Of a DNA stretch of 50,407 nucleotides, positions 1 through 9,118 are shown one piece after another; the first letter of the stretch is position 1; each line of letters opens with the position of its first letter. The stretch covers positions 1-50,407 of the forward strand of contig NZ_JAKSYD010000021.1 of NCBI RefSeq assembly GCF_022829605.1, written 5' to 3'. The position numbers and the translations under genes are program-made. Under the pieces are notes generated by a model. It worked only from the letters and a program-made list of their open reading frames with translations. It did not search any database and was not told the origin of the DNA. Origin of the DNA: Methylobacterium sp. E-065. GTDB taxonomy: Bacteria > Pseudomonadota > Alphaproteobacteria > Rhizobiales > Beijerinckiaceae.

Positions 1-112
1 GAGCCACCGACGCGGGCACCGCCCCGTCCCCGGACCCGCCCAGTCAGCCACCGGGCGGGCCCCCGAAGGACGCCCCGGGATCGCTCCCAGGCCGCCGCGG
101 ACAGGTGGCGGC

Positions 113-141
113 TAATGAGCACAAAATAGGAACATTGTCAA
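113..141 (-). promoter_or_regulatory. Putative SOS (LexA-type) promoter reading leftward out of the window
   Basis: On the minus strand there is a -35 TTGACA (136-141), a 17-base spacer and a -10-like TCATTA (113-118). Inside the spacer, in plus orientation, lies GCAC-N7-GAAC (119-133), one mismatch from the alphaproteobacterial LexA box GAAC-N7-GAAC. A LexA box between -35 and -10 is the usual arrangement for SOS genes in this class. The regulated gene would start beyond the left edge, since no convincing ATG start is seen in 1-112 on that strand. The promoter geometry is read directly from the sequence; LexA control is inferred. Confidence 0.45.
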
Positions 142-149
142 CGGTGAAT

Positions 150-435
150 AGCGGGCGCTCTACGGCCGTCTCCTCCCGCTGCCCTCAGCCGGACTGCGCA
201 TTCACACTGCTGGGTCTGACACCAACGCGTTGAGAAGACAGAGCTTTTCCCCTCCCTCTTGTTGGGAGGGGCCAGGGGTGGGGGTGGTGCAGAAGGCACC
301 GTGACGGCACATCCTGCGCGACCCCCACCTCCAGCTCCTCCCGCTTGCTCGAGCGATCCCGGGCAGGCCCGGGATCGCCAGGGGAGGAGAGGGCGTTGGC
401 GCGGTTGCGGACAACAGAGCCCCTGAAGGGGGGTT
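150..435. repeat. Dispersed structured repeat, family A, copy 1
   Basis: This gene-free stretch is rich in G- and C-runs. It shares a core with the element at 46288-46520: a run of CAGGGGTGGG followed by GCAGAAGGCACCG, then an opposing CCCCCACCTCC and CTCCTCCC. A strong internal inverted repeat, GCGATCCCGGG/CCCGGGATCGC, lies at 353-376. No open frame here looks like a gene. The region 1-459 otherwise holds only the leftward promoter and a weak hairpin behind the giant gene. Confidence 0.55.
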
Positions 436-444
436 AACGCCCCC
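429..444 (-). terminator. Weak hairpin downstream of the giant coiled-coil gene
   Basis: GGGGG and CCCCC flank a 6-base TTAACG loop just beyond the stop codon of the minus-strand gene that ends at 460. No U-tract follows on the minus strand, so a rho-independent role is only possible. Confidence 0.25.
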
Positions 445-459
445 GACCGGCGGGGCGCC

Positions 460-3400
460 CTACGCCCCGTCGAACCGCCCGCTGGCATGGGCCAGCATCG
501 TGTAGACCTTGCCGGTCTCCGAGGTGAGATAGGCGTCGGTCCGCTTGGCGTCGCTGTCGTTCTTGACCACGTCGCCGAGCAGGCGCTCGAACTCGCTGAC
601 GTAGCGGTCGACGCTGCGGCGGAACTCCGCATCAGCCCGGTAGCGGCGTTGGATCTCCGTGAAGGTCGTCCGCCCCTGCGCCGTGTAGATCCGCGGGTCG
701 AACAGGTTCGGCTCGCCGCGGCGGTAGCGTTCCCACAGGTCGACCGCGGTCTGGTGCTCGATCATCTTGGCGATGTCGGTCGAGATCGTGTCGAGGGCGA
801 TCCGCCCGGTCTCGGCGGCCGCCACGGCGGGCCGGCGGGCCGACGCGGCGGGGGCCGGCGCGTCCGTCGCCGGCACCTCCTCGTCGTCGTCCAGCGAGGC
901 GCGGGTCAGCAGGTCAGACAGCCAACCCCGCTTGTCGCCGGTCCGCGCGGGTGCGGCGGCGCGGGCCGGTGGGGCCGGGCGGGGCGTCTCGCCCCGGGTC
1001 GCGCTCCCCGTAGCCGGCCGCGACACCGCCGGAAGCGCGGGCAGCGCGGGTGCCGGTGCGGCGGGCGGCGCCGACGCGAAGGCGACGGGGGGCGCAGGCT
1101 GGGAAGCAGCCGGCGCCGCGACGGCACGACCACCGCCCTCCGCGACCCGCCGCTGCGCCTGCGGCTGAGCGACGTCGACCGAGCGGCCGGAGCGGGAGAC
1201 CAGGGACGAGAGCTCGTTGAGCGCCTTGATCTGGTCGGAGACCACCCGGCGCATCTCGCCGGTGGCATCCTGGGTCTCGCGGGGCAGGTCGAGCACGCCC
1301 TTGGCGAGTTCGGCGCGGGTCGCGTCGAGTTCGCCACGGATCGAGCCCGCCATATCGCGCAGGGCCGAGAAGGAGTCGCCGAAGCTGGCCTGGGCCTCCT
1401 GGAAGCCGGTGCGCATGTCGCGCGCCGCTTCCTCGATCGCCTGCCGCACGCCCTGGGCGGCCTTCTCGCCCTCGGCGCTGGCGCTGTCCTTCAGGTCGGC
1501 GAAGGCGCTGGTCACCGAGGCGCCGGCGCCCTCCGCGGTCCGGGTCAGCGTCTCGCCGACGCTGCGCGCCCGTTCCTCGGCGGCGCGCAGGGTCTGCTCG
1601 ATCGTCCGCTCCAGAGCCTTGCCGTTCTCCTCCAGGGCGGCGGCGCGGGTCTCGAAAGCGGCCAGCGCCTCGGTCAGCGCCGTCTCGCGGCCCGAGAGGG
1701 TCGCGCCCAGCCGCTCCTCGATGGCGGCGAGCGACACGGCGGCCCGATCGAGGGCCGCGACGTGCGCGCCGGTTTGCTCCGCGAGCGAGCGGCCGCGGCC
1801 GTCGAGGGTCTCGGCGAGGCGGGAAGCCTCGCTCAGCGCCCCATCGGCGGCCCCGCGCAGGGCCTCGACCTGGGACGAGACGCCGGCGCTCGCCCGGCCG
1901 GTCTCGGCCGCGATGCGCTCCAGGGCTGCCTGGACCTGCTCGATCCGGCCGGCGAGGCCCCGCTCGATCGCGCCGAGATTGGTGTCGGCCCCGGCGACGA
2001 GGTCGCTGAGCGCCGTGTTGGCGGCCTCGATCCGATGGAGCAGGCTGCCGAGTTCGCGGCCCATCCGGTCATTGGTGTCGAACAGTTCCGAGAGGGTGCG
2101 GCCGGCCCCGTCCTCGATGGCGGCGCGCAGCAGCTCGGCCGAGGCCCGCGACTGCACGGCCAGCTCCTCGGTCCGCTCCCGCAGGCTGTCGGCCAGCGGC
2201 ATGCCGGTCTCCGACAGCGCCCGCTCGATCGCCTCGGCCCGATCGGCCAGGGCACGCGCGAGGTCGAGCATCGGCCCGTCGATGGCGCCGCGCAGACGCT
2301 CGACATGGCCTTCCAACGCATCGCCGACGGTGCGCCCGCTCTGGTCGAGACCGGTGAGCAGCGCGCCGCCCCGGTCCTCAATGGCACGCACCAAAGCCTC
2401 GGCACTCTCCGCCAGGCGGCGCGACAGGGCTTCGCCGCGGGTATCGACAAGGGCACCCAGGGCGTCGGTACGCCGCTCGAACGCAGCCCCCAACGCCTCG
2501 ACGCGCTCGTCGATCAGGCCGGCCAGGGCGTCCTCGCGCCGACGGAGCGTCTCGGCCAGAGCCGCATTGTGGACGTCGACCTGCTCGGCATGGGCGCGCG
2601 CCCGCTCGTCGAGGGCGGCGACGAGTGTGGCGGTGCGCTCGTCCACGAGGCTCGCGAAGGCGTCGTGGCGGTCGTCGAAGGCATTGGCCAGGGTGTCGGC
2701 ACGCTGCGCCACCAGGGTCGCGAACAGCCGCATCCGGCTGTCGATGCGCTGGGTGAAGGCATCGGCGCGGGCATCGACGCCCTGAGCCAGCGCCTCGCTA
2801 TGCGCCGACACGGCCTGCGCCAGGGACGCCGTGCGGTCCTGCACGACGCCGTCGAGGGCGCGCAGGCGGGTGTCGAACACCTCGACCAGCGCGCCGGTGC
2901 GGCCCTGGGCGGTGTCGAGCAGGGCCTGGCTGCGGTCGTCGAGCAGCCCCTCGATCGCCGCGCGGGCCTCCTCGAACGTGGTCCGCAGAGCCGCAACCCG
3001 GGCATCGACCCGCTCGGACACGTCGCGGCCACTCCCCTCGACGATCGCCCCGAGGCGGTTCTGCACCCGGTCGAACAGGGCCTGCAATTCGCCCGTCCGC
3101 TCGCGGAGAGTCTCGGCGAGCTGAGTCTCGCGGCTCTCCAGCAGGCCCGCGATCGCCGGATGCGCCTTGTCGATGGTCGCCTGAAGCGCCTGGGTCCGGT
3201 GCTCGATCGTGCCGGCGATCTGGCGACCGCGGGTGTCCACCAGGCGGTCGATCTCGCCCTGCGCCCGCTCGAACAGGCCCTGCAGATCGGACAGGCGGTT
3301 GTCGAGCACGTCCGCCATCTGGGCGGGCGCCGCGTCGAGGGTCGTGCGCAGGCTGTCGGTCCGGGCCGCGATGGCGTCGGCGACCTGCTGGCCGCGCCCA

Positions 3401-6400
3401 TCCACGAGGTCGCGCAGGCCGGCCTGGGCCTCCTCGAACAGGGTCTGGAGACGCTGCGTGCGCGCATCGAGGGTGGCGGCGAGCTGGCGCTCGCGGGTCT
3501 CGACCAGGGCCGAGACGGCGGCCGGGGCCTCCTCCAGCACCGTGCGCAGGGACTGGATGCGGGCATCGACCGTGGCGGCGAAGCGGCCACCGCCGCCCTC
3601 GACCAGGGCATCGAGGGCCGTTTGGGCCTCCTCGAACAGGGTGCGCAGGGCCTGAGCCCGGGCGGTGAGCGTGTCGGCGAGGCGGTTGCCGCGCCCCTCG
3701 ACCAGGGACTCGAGGTGGCCGAGCCGCTCGTCGAACAGGCTGCCGAGCTGACGCGTCCGGTCGTCCAGGGCGCCGGTCGCGGTGCCGAAGGCGCCGTCGA
3801 GCGCGGCGATCAGCGCCTGGCCGCGGCCGTCCAGCGCCTCGTTGATCGGGCCCATGCGGCCGTCGAGGGTGGCGGCCAGGGTGCCGGCATGGCCGTCCAG
3901 CATCACGCGGATCTGGTTGGTGCGGTCGTCCAACAGGGTGTGGACCGTGCGCACGCCGTCGTCGAGCAGGCCGCTGATGTCGGCGGTGCGGCTCGACAGG
4001 GTGTGGCCTAGGCGGCCCTCGCCGTCATTGAGCATCCGCTCGGCATCCGCGATGGTCTGCTGGAGCTTGGCCAGCACGCTCTCGCCGCGCTGGTCGATCA
4101 GCTCGGACAGCGACGTGCCGCCACGGTCGAACAGGCGGGCGAGCTCGGTGATCCGGCCGCCGATCGCACCGAACACGGCACGGCCCTTCTCGTCGAACTC
4201 ACCCGACAGGGCCGCGATGCGCTGGTCGATCTCGCGGGCCAGCTGATCGGCGCGCTCCGCGAAGGCGGCACGGACGGACTCGGCGCGGGCAGCGAGCGTC
4301 GCGTCGGCGCTCTCGGTGCGCTCGTCGACCAGACGGACGAGCGCCTCGCCGCGGGTCGACAGGGCGGTCTCGAGGCCGCTCGTGGCCTCCTCGATCGTCG
4401 CCGTGAGGGCGCGGACGCGCTCCGCCATGGCGCCGTCGAGGCCGCCGGTCCGGTCGGTGATCGTCGCGACGAGGTCGCGGGTCCGGCCGGCCAGTTCCTC
4501 GTCGACCGCGCGGGTGCGGGCCTCGATGACGCGGATCGTCTCGAAGGCCTGGACGCCGAAGCTTTCGTCCACGAGGCGGGCGCGCTCGTCCAGCGCGTCG
4601 GCGATCGCCTGGAGGCGGCTGACCACGCCGGTATCGAACTGACCGGCGCTCTCCTCGATCCGGCGGGCGATCTCGCCCGTATGCCGGGCGATGTCCTGCC
4701 CGAGCCCGGAGGTGCGGCCCTCCAGCATCTCCATGAGGCCGCGATGCCCGTCGGCCATAATGCGCGCCATCTCGTCGGTGCGGGCGCGCAGGGTCTCGTC
4801 CACCGCGGTGGCGCGGTTGCCGAGGTGGCTGTCGATGTGGCCGACGAGTTCCGCCACGGCCGCGCCGATCTCGGCGGCCCGCTTCGCGGAGCGCTCCTCC
4901 AGGCTGCCGAGATGGGTCTCGATCAGGCTGCCGGCCTCGTGGGCGCGGGCGGTGATCGTCTCGGCGACGGCCTGACCCTTGCCGGTCAGCAGGCGGTCCA
5001 TCTCTTCCAACCGGGCGCCGACGGTCTCGCCGAGCGCCGCGGTGTCGCGGCCGATCCGGTCGGCCAGGATGTCGCCGCGGGCGATGGTTTCCTGCAGGGC
5101 GGCGAGGCGGTTGCCCAGGGTCTCGTCGATCGCCCGGACGCGGCCGTCGGCGGTCTCGGCGAAGCTCGCACCGGTCTGGCTGAGGGTGTCGGCGATGCGC
5201 GCGCCCTGGCTCGCCACGGCGAGCACGATGTCGCGGCCCGTGCCGCTGATCCGAGTCTGGGTCTCGTCTGCGTGGCCGGCGAGCAGCTCGGCGACGCTCC
5301 GTCCGTGTTCGCCGAAGGCCGCCTCCATCTCGCCGATCCGGGCGGCGAGGTCGGCCGAGATCGCGCGGGCGGCCTCGGCGAGGCTGCCGGTGGCGTCGCC
5401 GGTGCGGGCAGCGAGTTCGCGGTTGAGGTCGTCGAGGGCGGCGCGGACGGCCGAGACCGCCTCCGTGCCGCGCGTTCCGAGATCCGTGCCGGCGCGGTCG
5501 GCGGCTTCGAGGAACCGGGCCATGAGGGCGGCGGTCTCGGCCTCGACGGTGCTCGCCACCTCGGTCGAGGCGGTGCGCAGGGTCTCCAGGGTCGCGGCGA
5601 GACGCGCGGCGGCGTCCCGGGTCTGAGCCTCGGCGGCGGTGCCGGTCTGCTCGGCGGCGGCGCGCAGCGCCTCGGCGGCTTCCTCGGTCCGCGTCGCCAG
5701 GGCAGCGGCGGACTCGGCGACCCGCCGCTCCATGACCCGGACAGCTTCGAGAGTCCGGGCCTCGACCGCACCGGTGGCGGCCTCGGTGGTCCCGTGCAGG
5801 GCGGTGGTGGCCGCCTCGGCGCCACGCCGGAGCGCCGCGACCGCCTCGGCGGTACGGTCGTCGATCTCGACCGACAGACCCTCGACCGTGCCGCGCAGGG
5901 ATTGGACCGCGCCGGCCGCGCCGGTCTCGAAGCCCCGGCCCAGGGCCGCGAAGGCGGCTTCCAGGCTGGCCGCGACCGTGTCGGTCCGCTGCGCGATGCC
6001 GCTCCCGGCGCGCTCCGCCGCAGCGGCGACCCGCGTCTCCAGATCGGCCGCCCGCACCGTCACGGTCTCGTCGAGCCGCGCCGCGACACCGTCCATGCGT
6101 TCGGCCACGGCACCGCCGCGCTCCGTCAGCGCGTCGGCGATCCGCTCGGCGGCGCCGATCAACTCGTCGCGGACGATGCCGGCCCGGGCCGACAGGGCGT
6201 CGCCGGCACCGCCGGCTGCAAGCGCCAGGGCGGCCTGCGCATCGCGTCCGCGGCCCTCGATCGCCTCAGCGACCGACAGACCCGTGGTCTCGATCTCGGC
6301 CCGAAGCGCCGTGCCGCGGCCGGCGATGTCCTGGGCGAGGGCCGAGCCGGTCTCGGCGAAGCGCGCCGTGATCTCGGCGCCCATCGCGCCGAACCGGTCG

Positions 6401-7743
6401 GTCAGCTCGGAGCCGCGCGACAGGAACACGCTCTCCAGCCCGGTTGCCGAGCGCTCGAAGTTCTCGCGCACCGCACTGGCCTGGCGCTCCAACGCCGCCC
6501 CGACCTGCGCGCCGGTCTCCTCCAGGCTCCGGGCCAGGGTGCCGGCATTCTCTGTGAGACGGCCCGCCAGGGCGGTGCCGGCGGCCTCGAAGGCACCGGT
6601 CGCCTCGCCGGCCCGGCTCTCGAAGGCGTGGGTCAGGCCCGCGCCGACCTCCTGAAGGGTGCCGCGCACCGCCTCGCTGGTGGCGGTCAGCGTGTCGATC
6701 AGGTCGCTGCCGCGGGCGGTCATCAGGCCGACCACCCGGTCCCCGGCCTCGCCGAGGGAGTCCGTGATGGCGGCGCCGCGGGTCTCGAGGGCCCCGGTCA
6801 CGCGCTCGCCCGCGCCGGTCAGGGCCGTCACGATCCGGTCGGACGCGCCCTCCAGCTCCTGGCTCAGGCTCTGATGCGAGCCGGTGATGGCGTTGCGCAC
6901 CCGGTCGGCGTTGGTGACGATCGCCTCGCGCTGCGCCACCAGCTCCTCCACGAGGGAGCGGATGCGGATCTCGTTGTCGGAATAGGCGCGCTCCAGGGTG
7001 GCGATCTCGCCGCGCACCAGGGTCTCCAACTCGCCCGCGCGGGCCAGCGCCCGCTCGACGCCGTCGCCCACGGCGGCCACCTCGCGGCGCACGGTCTGCG
7101 ACATGGTCAGGACCGCGTCGGTCGAGAAGCTCTCGGGCTCGGCGAGCCGCACCGCGACCTCGCCGACTGCCCGGGCGACGAGGCGCATCTCCTGCGCGCG
7201 CACCGCCAGCATGGCGGCGATCACGAACAGCACCACGGGTCCGAGCAGCGCAGCGGCGCCGACGCTCGCCTGAAGCGCCGTGAGCCCCGCGACGACGCCG
7301 CGCAGATCGCCCTCGGACTTGATCCAGGCGACCAGCACGAGGAGGCCGATCCAGGCGAGGCCGGCCGCGAGCGCGACGAGATACGGCTTGGGCGAGGAGC
7401 GCACCCGCAGAGTCTGTTGCAGGATGCCGATGTTGCGCCGGTCGTCGTTGGCGACAAGCGACCGGTCGGGCGGCAGGAGGCCGCCTTCCCGGCGCGGGCG
7501 CTCGAGGCCGGGCGGGGGCAGGTCGGAGGCGAGCGGCGGGTCGAGGTCCAGGCGTGGCGGCATGGTCCGGCCAGCCGCGTCCATCCCCCCGTCGCGCAGG
7601 GGATCGGTATCGCCGACATCGGGCAGGCGCGGCTCAGCGCGGCCGTCGAGGCCGGTCGGCGTCAGGGCGTCGAGGTTCAGCGCCTGCTCAATCGCAGAGA
7701 GCGCGGCCTCGGCCGGGTCCTTCAGCTTCTTCTCGGTCGCCAT
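460..7743 (-). CDS. Giant apolipoprotein-like coiled-coil membrane protein, growth-pole-ring (GPR/RgsE) type
   Basis: The product is 2427 residues. It has an acidic, proline-rich N-terminal tail of about 115 residues, two hydrophobic segments (about 121-141 and 160-181), roughly 2000 residues of amphipathic helix with recurrent LVDxRG, LDERT and FEEA motifs, a Pro/Ala-rich linker near the C-terminus, and a compact globular C-terminal region of about 110 residues starting near ISTDIAKMIEHQT. The helical part contains clear 33-residue repeats. Very long apolipoprotein-like proteins of this kind form the growth pole ring in Agrobacterium (GPR) and Sinorhizobium (RgsE), where they organise unipolar growth. 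The match here rests on size, membrane anchor and repeat type, so the family call is good and the cellular role is inferred. The gene stands alone, with a divergent Hpt gene upstream. Long open frames on the opposite strand are composition artefacts. Confidence 0.85.
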   Translation of the reverse strand: MATEKKLKDPAEAALSAIEQALNLDALTPTGLDGRAEPRLPDVGDTDPLRDGGMDAAGRTMPPRLDLDPPLASDLPPPGLERPRREGGLLPPDRSLVANDDRRNIGILQQTLRVRSSPKPYLVALAAGLAWIGLLVLVAWIKSEGDLRGVVAGLTALQASVGAAALLGPVVLFVIAAMLAVRAQEMRLVARAVGEVAVRLAEPESFSTDAVLTMSQTVRREVAAVGDGVERALARAGELETLVRGEIATLERAYSDNEIRIRSLVEELVAQREAIVTNADRVRNAITGSHQSLSQELEGASDRIVTALTGAGERVTGALETRGAAITDSLGEAGDRVVGLMTARGSDLIDTLTATSEAVRGTLQEVGAGLTHAFESRAGEATGAFEAAGTALAGRLTENAGTLARSLEETGAQVGAALERQASAVRENFERSATGLESVFLSRGSELTDRFGAMGAEITARFAETGSALAQDIAGRGTALRAEIETTGLSVAEAIEGRGRDAQAALALAAGGAGDALSARAGIVRDELIGAAERIADALTERGGAVAERMDGVAARLDETVTVRAADLETRVAAAAERAGSGIAQRTDTVAASLEAAFAALGRGFETGAAGAVQSLRGTVEGLSVEIDDRTAEAVAALRRGAEAATTALHGTTEAATGAVEARTLEAVRVMERRVAESAAALATRTEEAAEALRAAAEQTGTAAEAQTRDAAARLAATLETLRTASTEVASTVEAETAALMARFLEAADRAGTDLGTRGTEAVSAVRAALDDLNRELAARTGDATGSLAEAARAISADLAARIGEMEAAFGEHGRSVAELLAGHADETQTRISGTGRDIVLAVASQGARIADTLSQTGASFAETADGRVRAIDETLGNRLAALQETIARGDILADRIGRDTAALGETVGARLEEMDRLLTGKGQAVAETITARAHEAGSLIETHLGSLEERSAKRAAEIGAAVAELVGHIDSHLGNRATAVDETLRARTDEMARIMADGHRGLMEMLEGRTSGLGQDIARHTGEIARRIEESAGQFDTGVVSRLQAIADALDERARLVDESFGVQAFETIRVIEARTRAVDEELAGRTRDLVATITDRTGGLDGAMAERVRALTATIEEATSGLETALSTRGEALVRLVDERTESADATLAARAESVRAAFAERADQLAREIDQRIAALSGEFDEKGRAVFGAIGGRITELARLFDRGGTSLSELIDQRGESVLAKLQQTIADAERMLNDGEGRLGHTLSSRTADISGLLDDGVRTVHTLLDDRTNQIRVMLDGHAGTLAATLDGRMGPINEALDGRGQALIAALDGAFGTATGALDDRTRQLGSLFDERLGHLESLVEGRGNRLADTLTARAQALRTLFEEAQTALDALVEGGGGRFAATVDARIQSLRTVLEEAPAAVSALVETRERQLAATLDARTQRLQTLFEEAQAGLRDLVDGRGQQVADAIAARTDSLRTTLDAAPAQMADVLDNRLSDLQGLFERAQGEIDRLVDTRGRQIAGTIEHRTQALQATIDKAHPAIAGLLESRETQLAETLRERTGELQALFDRVQNRLGAIVEGSGRDVSERVDARVAALRTTFEEARAAIEGLLDDRSQALLDTAQGRTGALVEVFDTRLRALDGVVQDRTASLAQAVSAHSEALAQGVDARADAFTQRIDSRMRLFATLVAQRADTLANAFDDRHDAFASLVDERTATLVAALDERARAHAEQVDVHNAALAETLRRREDALAGLIDERVEALGAAFERRTDALGALVDTRGEALSRRLAESAEALVRAIEDRGGALLTGLDQSGRTVGDALEGHVERLRGAIDGPMLDLARALADRAEAIERALSETGMPLADSLRERTEELAVQSRASAELLRAAIEDGAGRTLSELFDTNDRMGRELGSLLHRIEAANTALSDLVAGADTNLGAIERGLAGRIEQVQAALERIAAETGRASAGVSSQVEALRGAADGALSEASRLAETLDGRGRSLAEQTGAHVAALDRAAVSLAAIEERLGATLSGRETALTEALAAFETRAAALEENGKALERTIEQTLRAAEERARSVGETLTRTAEGAGASVTSAFADLKDSASAEGEKAAQGVRQAIEEAARDMRTGFQEAQASFGDSFSALRDMAGSIRGELDATRAELAKGVLDLPRETQDATGEMRRVVSDQIKALNELSSLVSRSGRSVDVAQPQAQRRVAEGGGRAVAAPAASQPAPPVAFASAPPAAPAPALPALPAVSRPATGSATRGETPRPAPPARAAAPARTGDKRGWLSDLLTRASLDDDEEVPATDAPAPAASARRPAVAAAETGRIALDTISTDIAKMIEHQTAVDLWERYRRGEPNLFDPRIYTAQGRTTFTEIQRRYRADAEFRRSVDRYVSEFERLLGDVVKNDSDAKRTDAYLTSETGKVYTMLAHASGRFDGA
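2949..3707 (-). repeat. Tandem 33-residue (99-bp) repeats inside the giant coiled-coil gene
   Basis: Read on the minus strand, the protein shows seven 33-residue units plus one 22-residue unit. They begin with LVEGRGNRLA, LVEGGGGRFA, LVETRERQLA, LVDGRGQQVA, VLDNRLSDLQ (the 22-residue unit), LVDTRGRQIA, LLESRETQLA and IVEGSGRDVS. Each full unit follows LV(D/E)xRxxxLAxTxxxRTxxLxxxFEEAxxxxxx. Unit lengths of 33 and 22 are multiples of 11, the helical repeat of apolipoproteins. Confidence 0.75.
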
Positions 7744-7788
7744 TCAACGCCTCGTGACACGGGTTCACCGGCACCTCGGGGGAGGCTG

Positions 7789-8373
7789 ATGCCGGAGACG
7801 CAACGCCCCGTTTACCATTACAAGATTAGACCTGAGCAGCGATTGCCGATACCCGAGTCCCGGTCAGCCCCAGAAAACGTTAACCGAATGGTTACCGACC
7901 CTGCCGCTCACCGCGCCCGCATCGTGCCGCAGGGAAGGGGTCCGGCGCGATCCCCGACTGGCGAATCAGGGGGTGAATTGTGTGGATCAGATCCGCAATC
8001 CCCAGAGAACACCGAATCCAACGGCTCCGGCGCACCGCCGATCGACCGTTCGGTCGGTCCTGCGATAGACCGGGCGGCCCTCGACGCCCAGACCGGAGGC
8101 GACGCCGATCTCGCCCGCGAGGTCCTGGCGCTGTTCGCCGACCAGTGCCGGTCGATCCTGCCCCGGCTGGCCGATCCGGACCTGTCGCGGCCTGAGCGCG
8201 CCGACCTCGCCCATACCCTGAAGGGCTCGGCCGCGGGCGTCGGAGCCACGCGGGTCCATGCGCTGGCGGATGCCGCGGAGACGCGCCTGCGGGGGGAGGA
8301 ACATGGGGGTGTCGACGACCTCGCGGAAGCGGTCGACACGGCGCTGCGCGCGATCGCGGACGGCCGCGCCTGA
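7789..8373 (+). CDS. Hpt-domain phosphotransfer protein
   Basis: The C-terminal 100 or so residues form a histidine phosphotransfer domain. The key motif is AHTLKGSAAGVGA, whose His is the expected phospho-acceptor, preceded by a helix containing LAREVLALFADQCRSIL. No kinase or receiver is fused, so it would relay phosphate between a hybrid kinase and a response regulator encoded elsewhere. The start at 7789 has GGGGGAGG just upstream but gives a long, low-complexity N-terminal tail. An ATG at 7888 in the same frame gives 161 residues and is a real alternative. The gene diverges from the giant coiled-coil gene, with only 45 bp between starts if 7789 is used. Family confidence is high; start confidence is moderate. 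Confidence 0.75.
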   Translation: MPETQRPVYHYKIRPEQRLPIPESRSAPENVNRMVTDPAAHRARIVPQGRGPARSPTGESGGELCGSDPQSPENTESNGSGAPPIDRSVGPAIDRAALDAQTGGDADLAREVLALFADQCRSILPRLADPDLSRPERADLAHTLKGSAAGVGATRVHALADAAETRLRGEEHGGVDDLAEAVDTALRAIADGRA

Positions 8374-8491
8374 GGGCAAGGCCGCCATCCATAAGGTCGC
8401 GGGCCGTTCCGGAAACAGGGGTGCAGCGATGCGGCGATCGATCCGGGACGGGTGTCAATCGCCGCGCTTGCATTCCGTGGGTTCAACCGCC

Positions 8492-8520
8492 AATCAGTCA
8501 CGCCGCCCGTTGGACTGATT
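8492..8520 (+). terminator. Hairpin between the Hpt and ferredoxin genes
   Basis: AATCAGTC (8492-8499) and GACTGATT (8513-8520) form a perfect 8-bp stem with a 13-base loop, followed by TCG. The U-tract is minimal, so it may be a weak terminator or leader structure for the ferredoxin gene, which starts 28 bases later. Confidence 0.35.
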
Positions 8521-8548
8521 TCGCCCGACGCGAGCCCGGAGCCCCAGC

Positions 8549-8869
8549 ATGCCCAAGATCACCTACGTCGACCACGCCGGGACGGAAAGGACCGTCGAAG
8601 GCAGTGTCGGCGCGACCGTGATGGAGACGGCACTGCGCAACAACGTGCCGGGCATCGACGCGGAATGCGGCGGCGCCTGCGCCTGCGCCACCTGCCACGT
8701 CTACGTCTCGGCGGACTGGATCGAGGCGGTCGGCAAGGCCCAGGACATGGAGCAGGACATGCTCGATTTCGCCAGCGACGTGCGCGAGAATTCCCGCCTG
8801 TCCTGCCAGATCAAGATCACCCCGGCGCTCGACGGGCTCGTGGTGACGACCCCGACGCAGCAGGGGTAG
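8549..8869 (+). CDS. [2Fe-2S] ferredoxin, adrenodoxin/Isc type
   Basis: This 106-residue protein has the ferredoxin cluster-binding pattern C-x5-C-x2-C (Cys40, Cys46, Cys49; an extra Cys44 lies within) and the distal Cys86 in RLSCQIKI. Length and motif spacing fit the vertebrate-type ferredoxins used in iron-sulfur cluster assembly or as electron donors to cytochrome P450 enzymes. No isc genes or P450 lie beside it here, so the partner cannot be named from context. It is probably a cytoplasmic electron carrier. Confidence 0.9.
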   Translation: MPKITYVDHAGTERTVEGSVGATVMETALRNNVPGIDAECGGACACATCHVYVSADWIEAVGKAQDMEQDMLDFASDVRENSRLSCQIKITPALDGLVVTTPTQQG

Positions 8870-8908
8870 GATCGCGTCCCGTGCTGAAGCGGAACGCCGC
8901 GATTCAAG

Positions 8909-9118
8909 ATGAGCGCGCGTGACGACGGTTGGACTCCGGCAGAACCGGAAGCCGGCGCCTCCTGGGGAGACGACCCGGCAGCGCGAGCGGCCCTTCTGGC
9001 AATCGCGAGGGCGGACATCGAAAGCGGCCGTTTCATCGCGGACAGCGATGTGAATGCCTGGCCTGAGGCCTGGGAGAAGGGGGACGCTGTCGCGCTTCCC
9101 GAGGCCTCGACCCGCTGA
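8909..9118 (+). CDS. Small antitoxin-like protein without a visible toxin partner
   Basis: This 69-residue acidic protein has a C-terminal half (IARADIESGRFIADSDV, then a Trp-rich stretch) that resembles the C-terminal segment of RelB/CopG-like addiction antitoxins, which often read as a helix followed by GRxxxxxxVxxW. An N-terminal DNA-binding ribbon-helix-helix is not evident. It starts 40 bases after the ferredoxin stop with a weak ribosome binding site. No toxin ORF follows. It may be a solitary antitoxin relative or simply an uncharacterised small protein. Confidence 0.45.
   Translation: MSARDDGWTPAEPEAGASWGDDPAARAALLAIARADIESGRFIADSDVNAWPEAWEKGDAVALPEASTR

Noticed and set aside
487..4011. 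1174-residue open frame on the plus strand opposite the giant coiled-coil gene
   Set aside because: It is the complement of a repetitive, GC-rich real gene; its product is Gly/Arg/Leu-rich with no domain.
7880..7897. CtrA box in GTTAACCGAATGGTTACC upstream of the Hpt core
   Set aside because: The second TTAA is off by one base and incomplete (GTTA), so it does not fit TTAA-N7-TTAA. It may be only a small inverted repeat.
4681..8373. 1230-residue plus-strand open frame reaching from the giant gene into the Hpt gene
   Set aside because: The first 1000 or so codons are an antisense shadow; only the C-terminal Hpt part, from 7789 or 7888, looks real.
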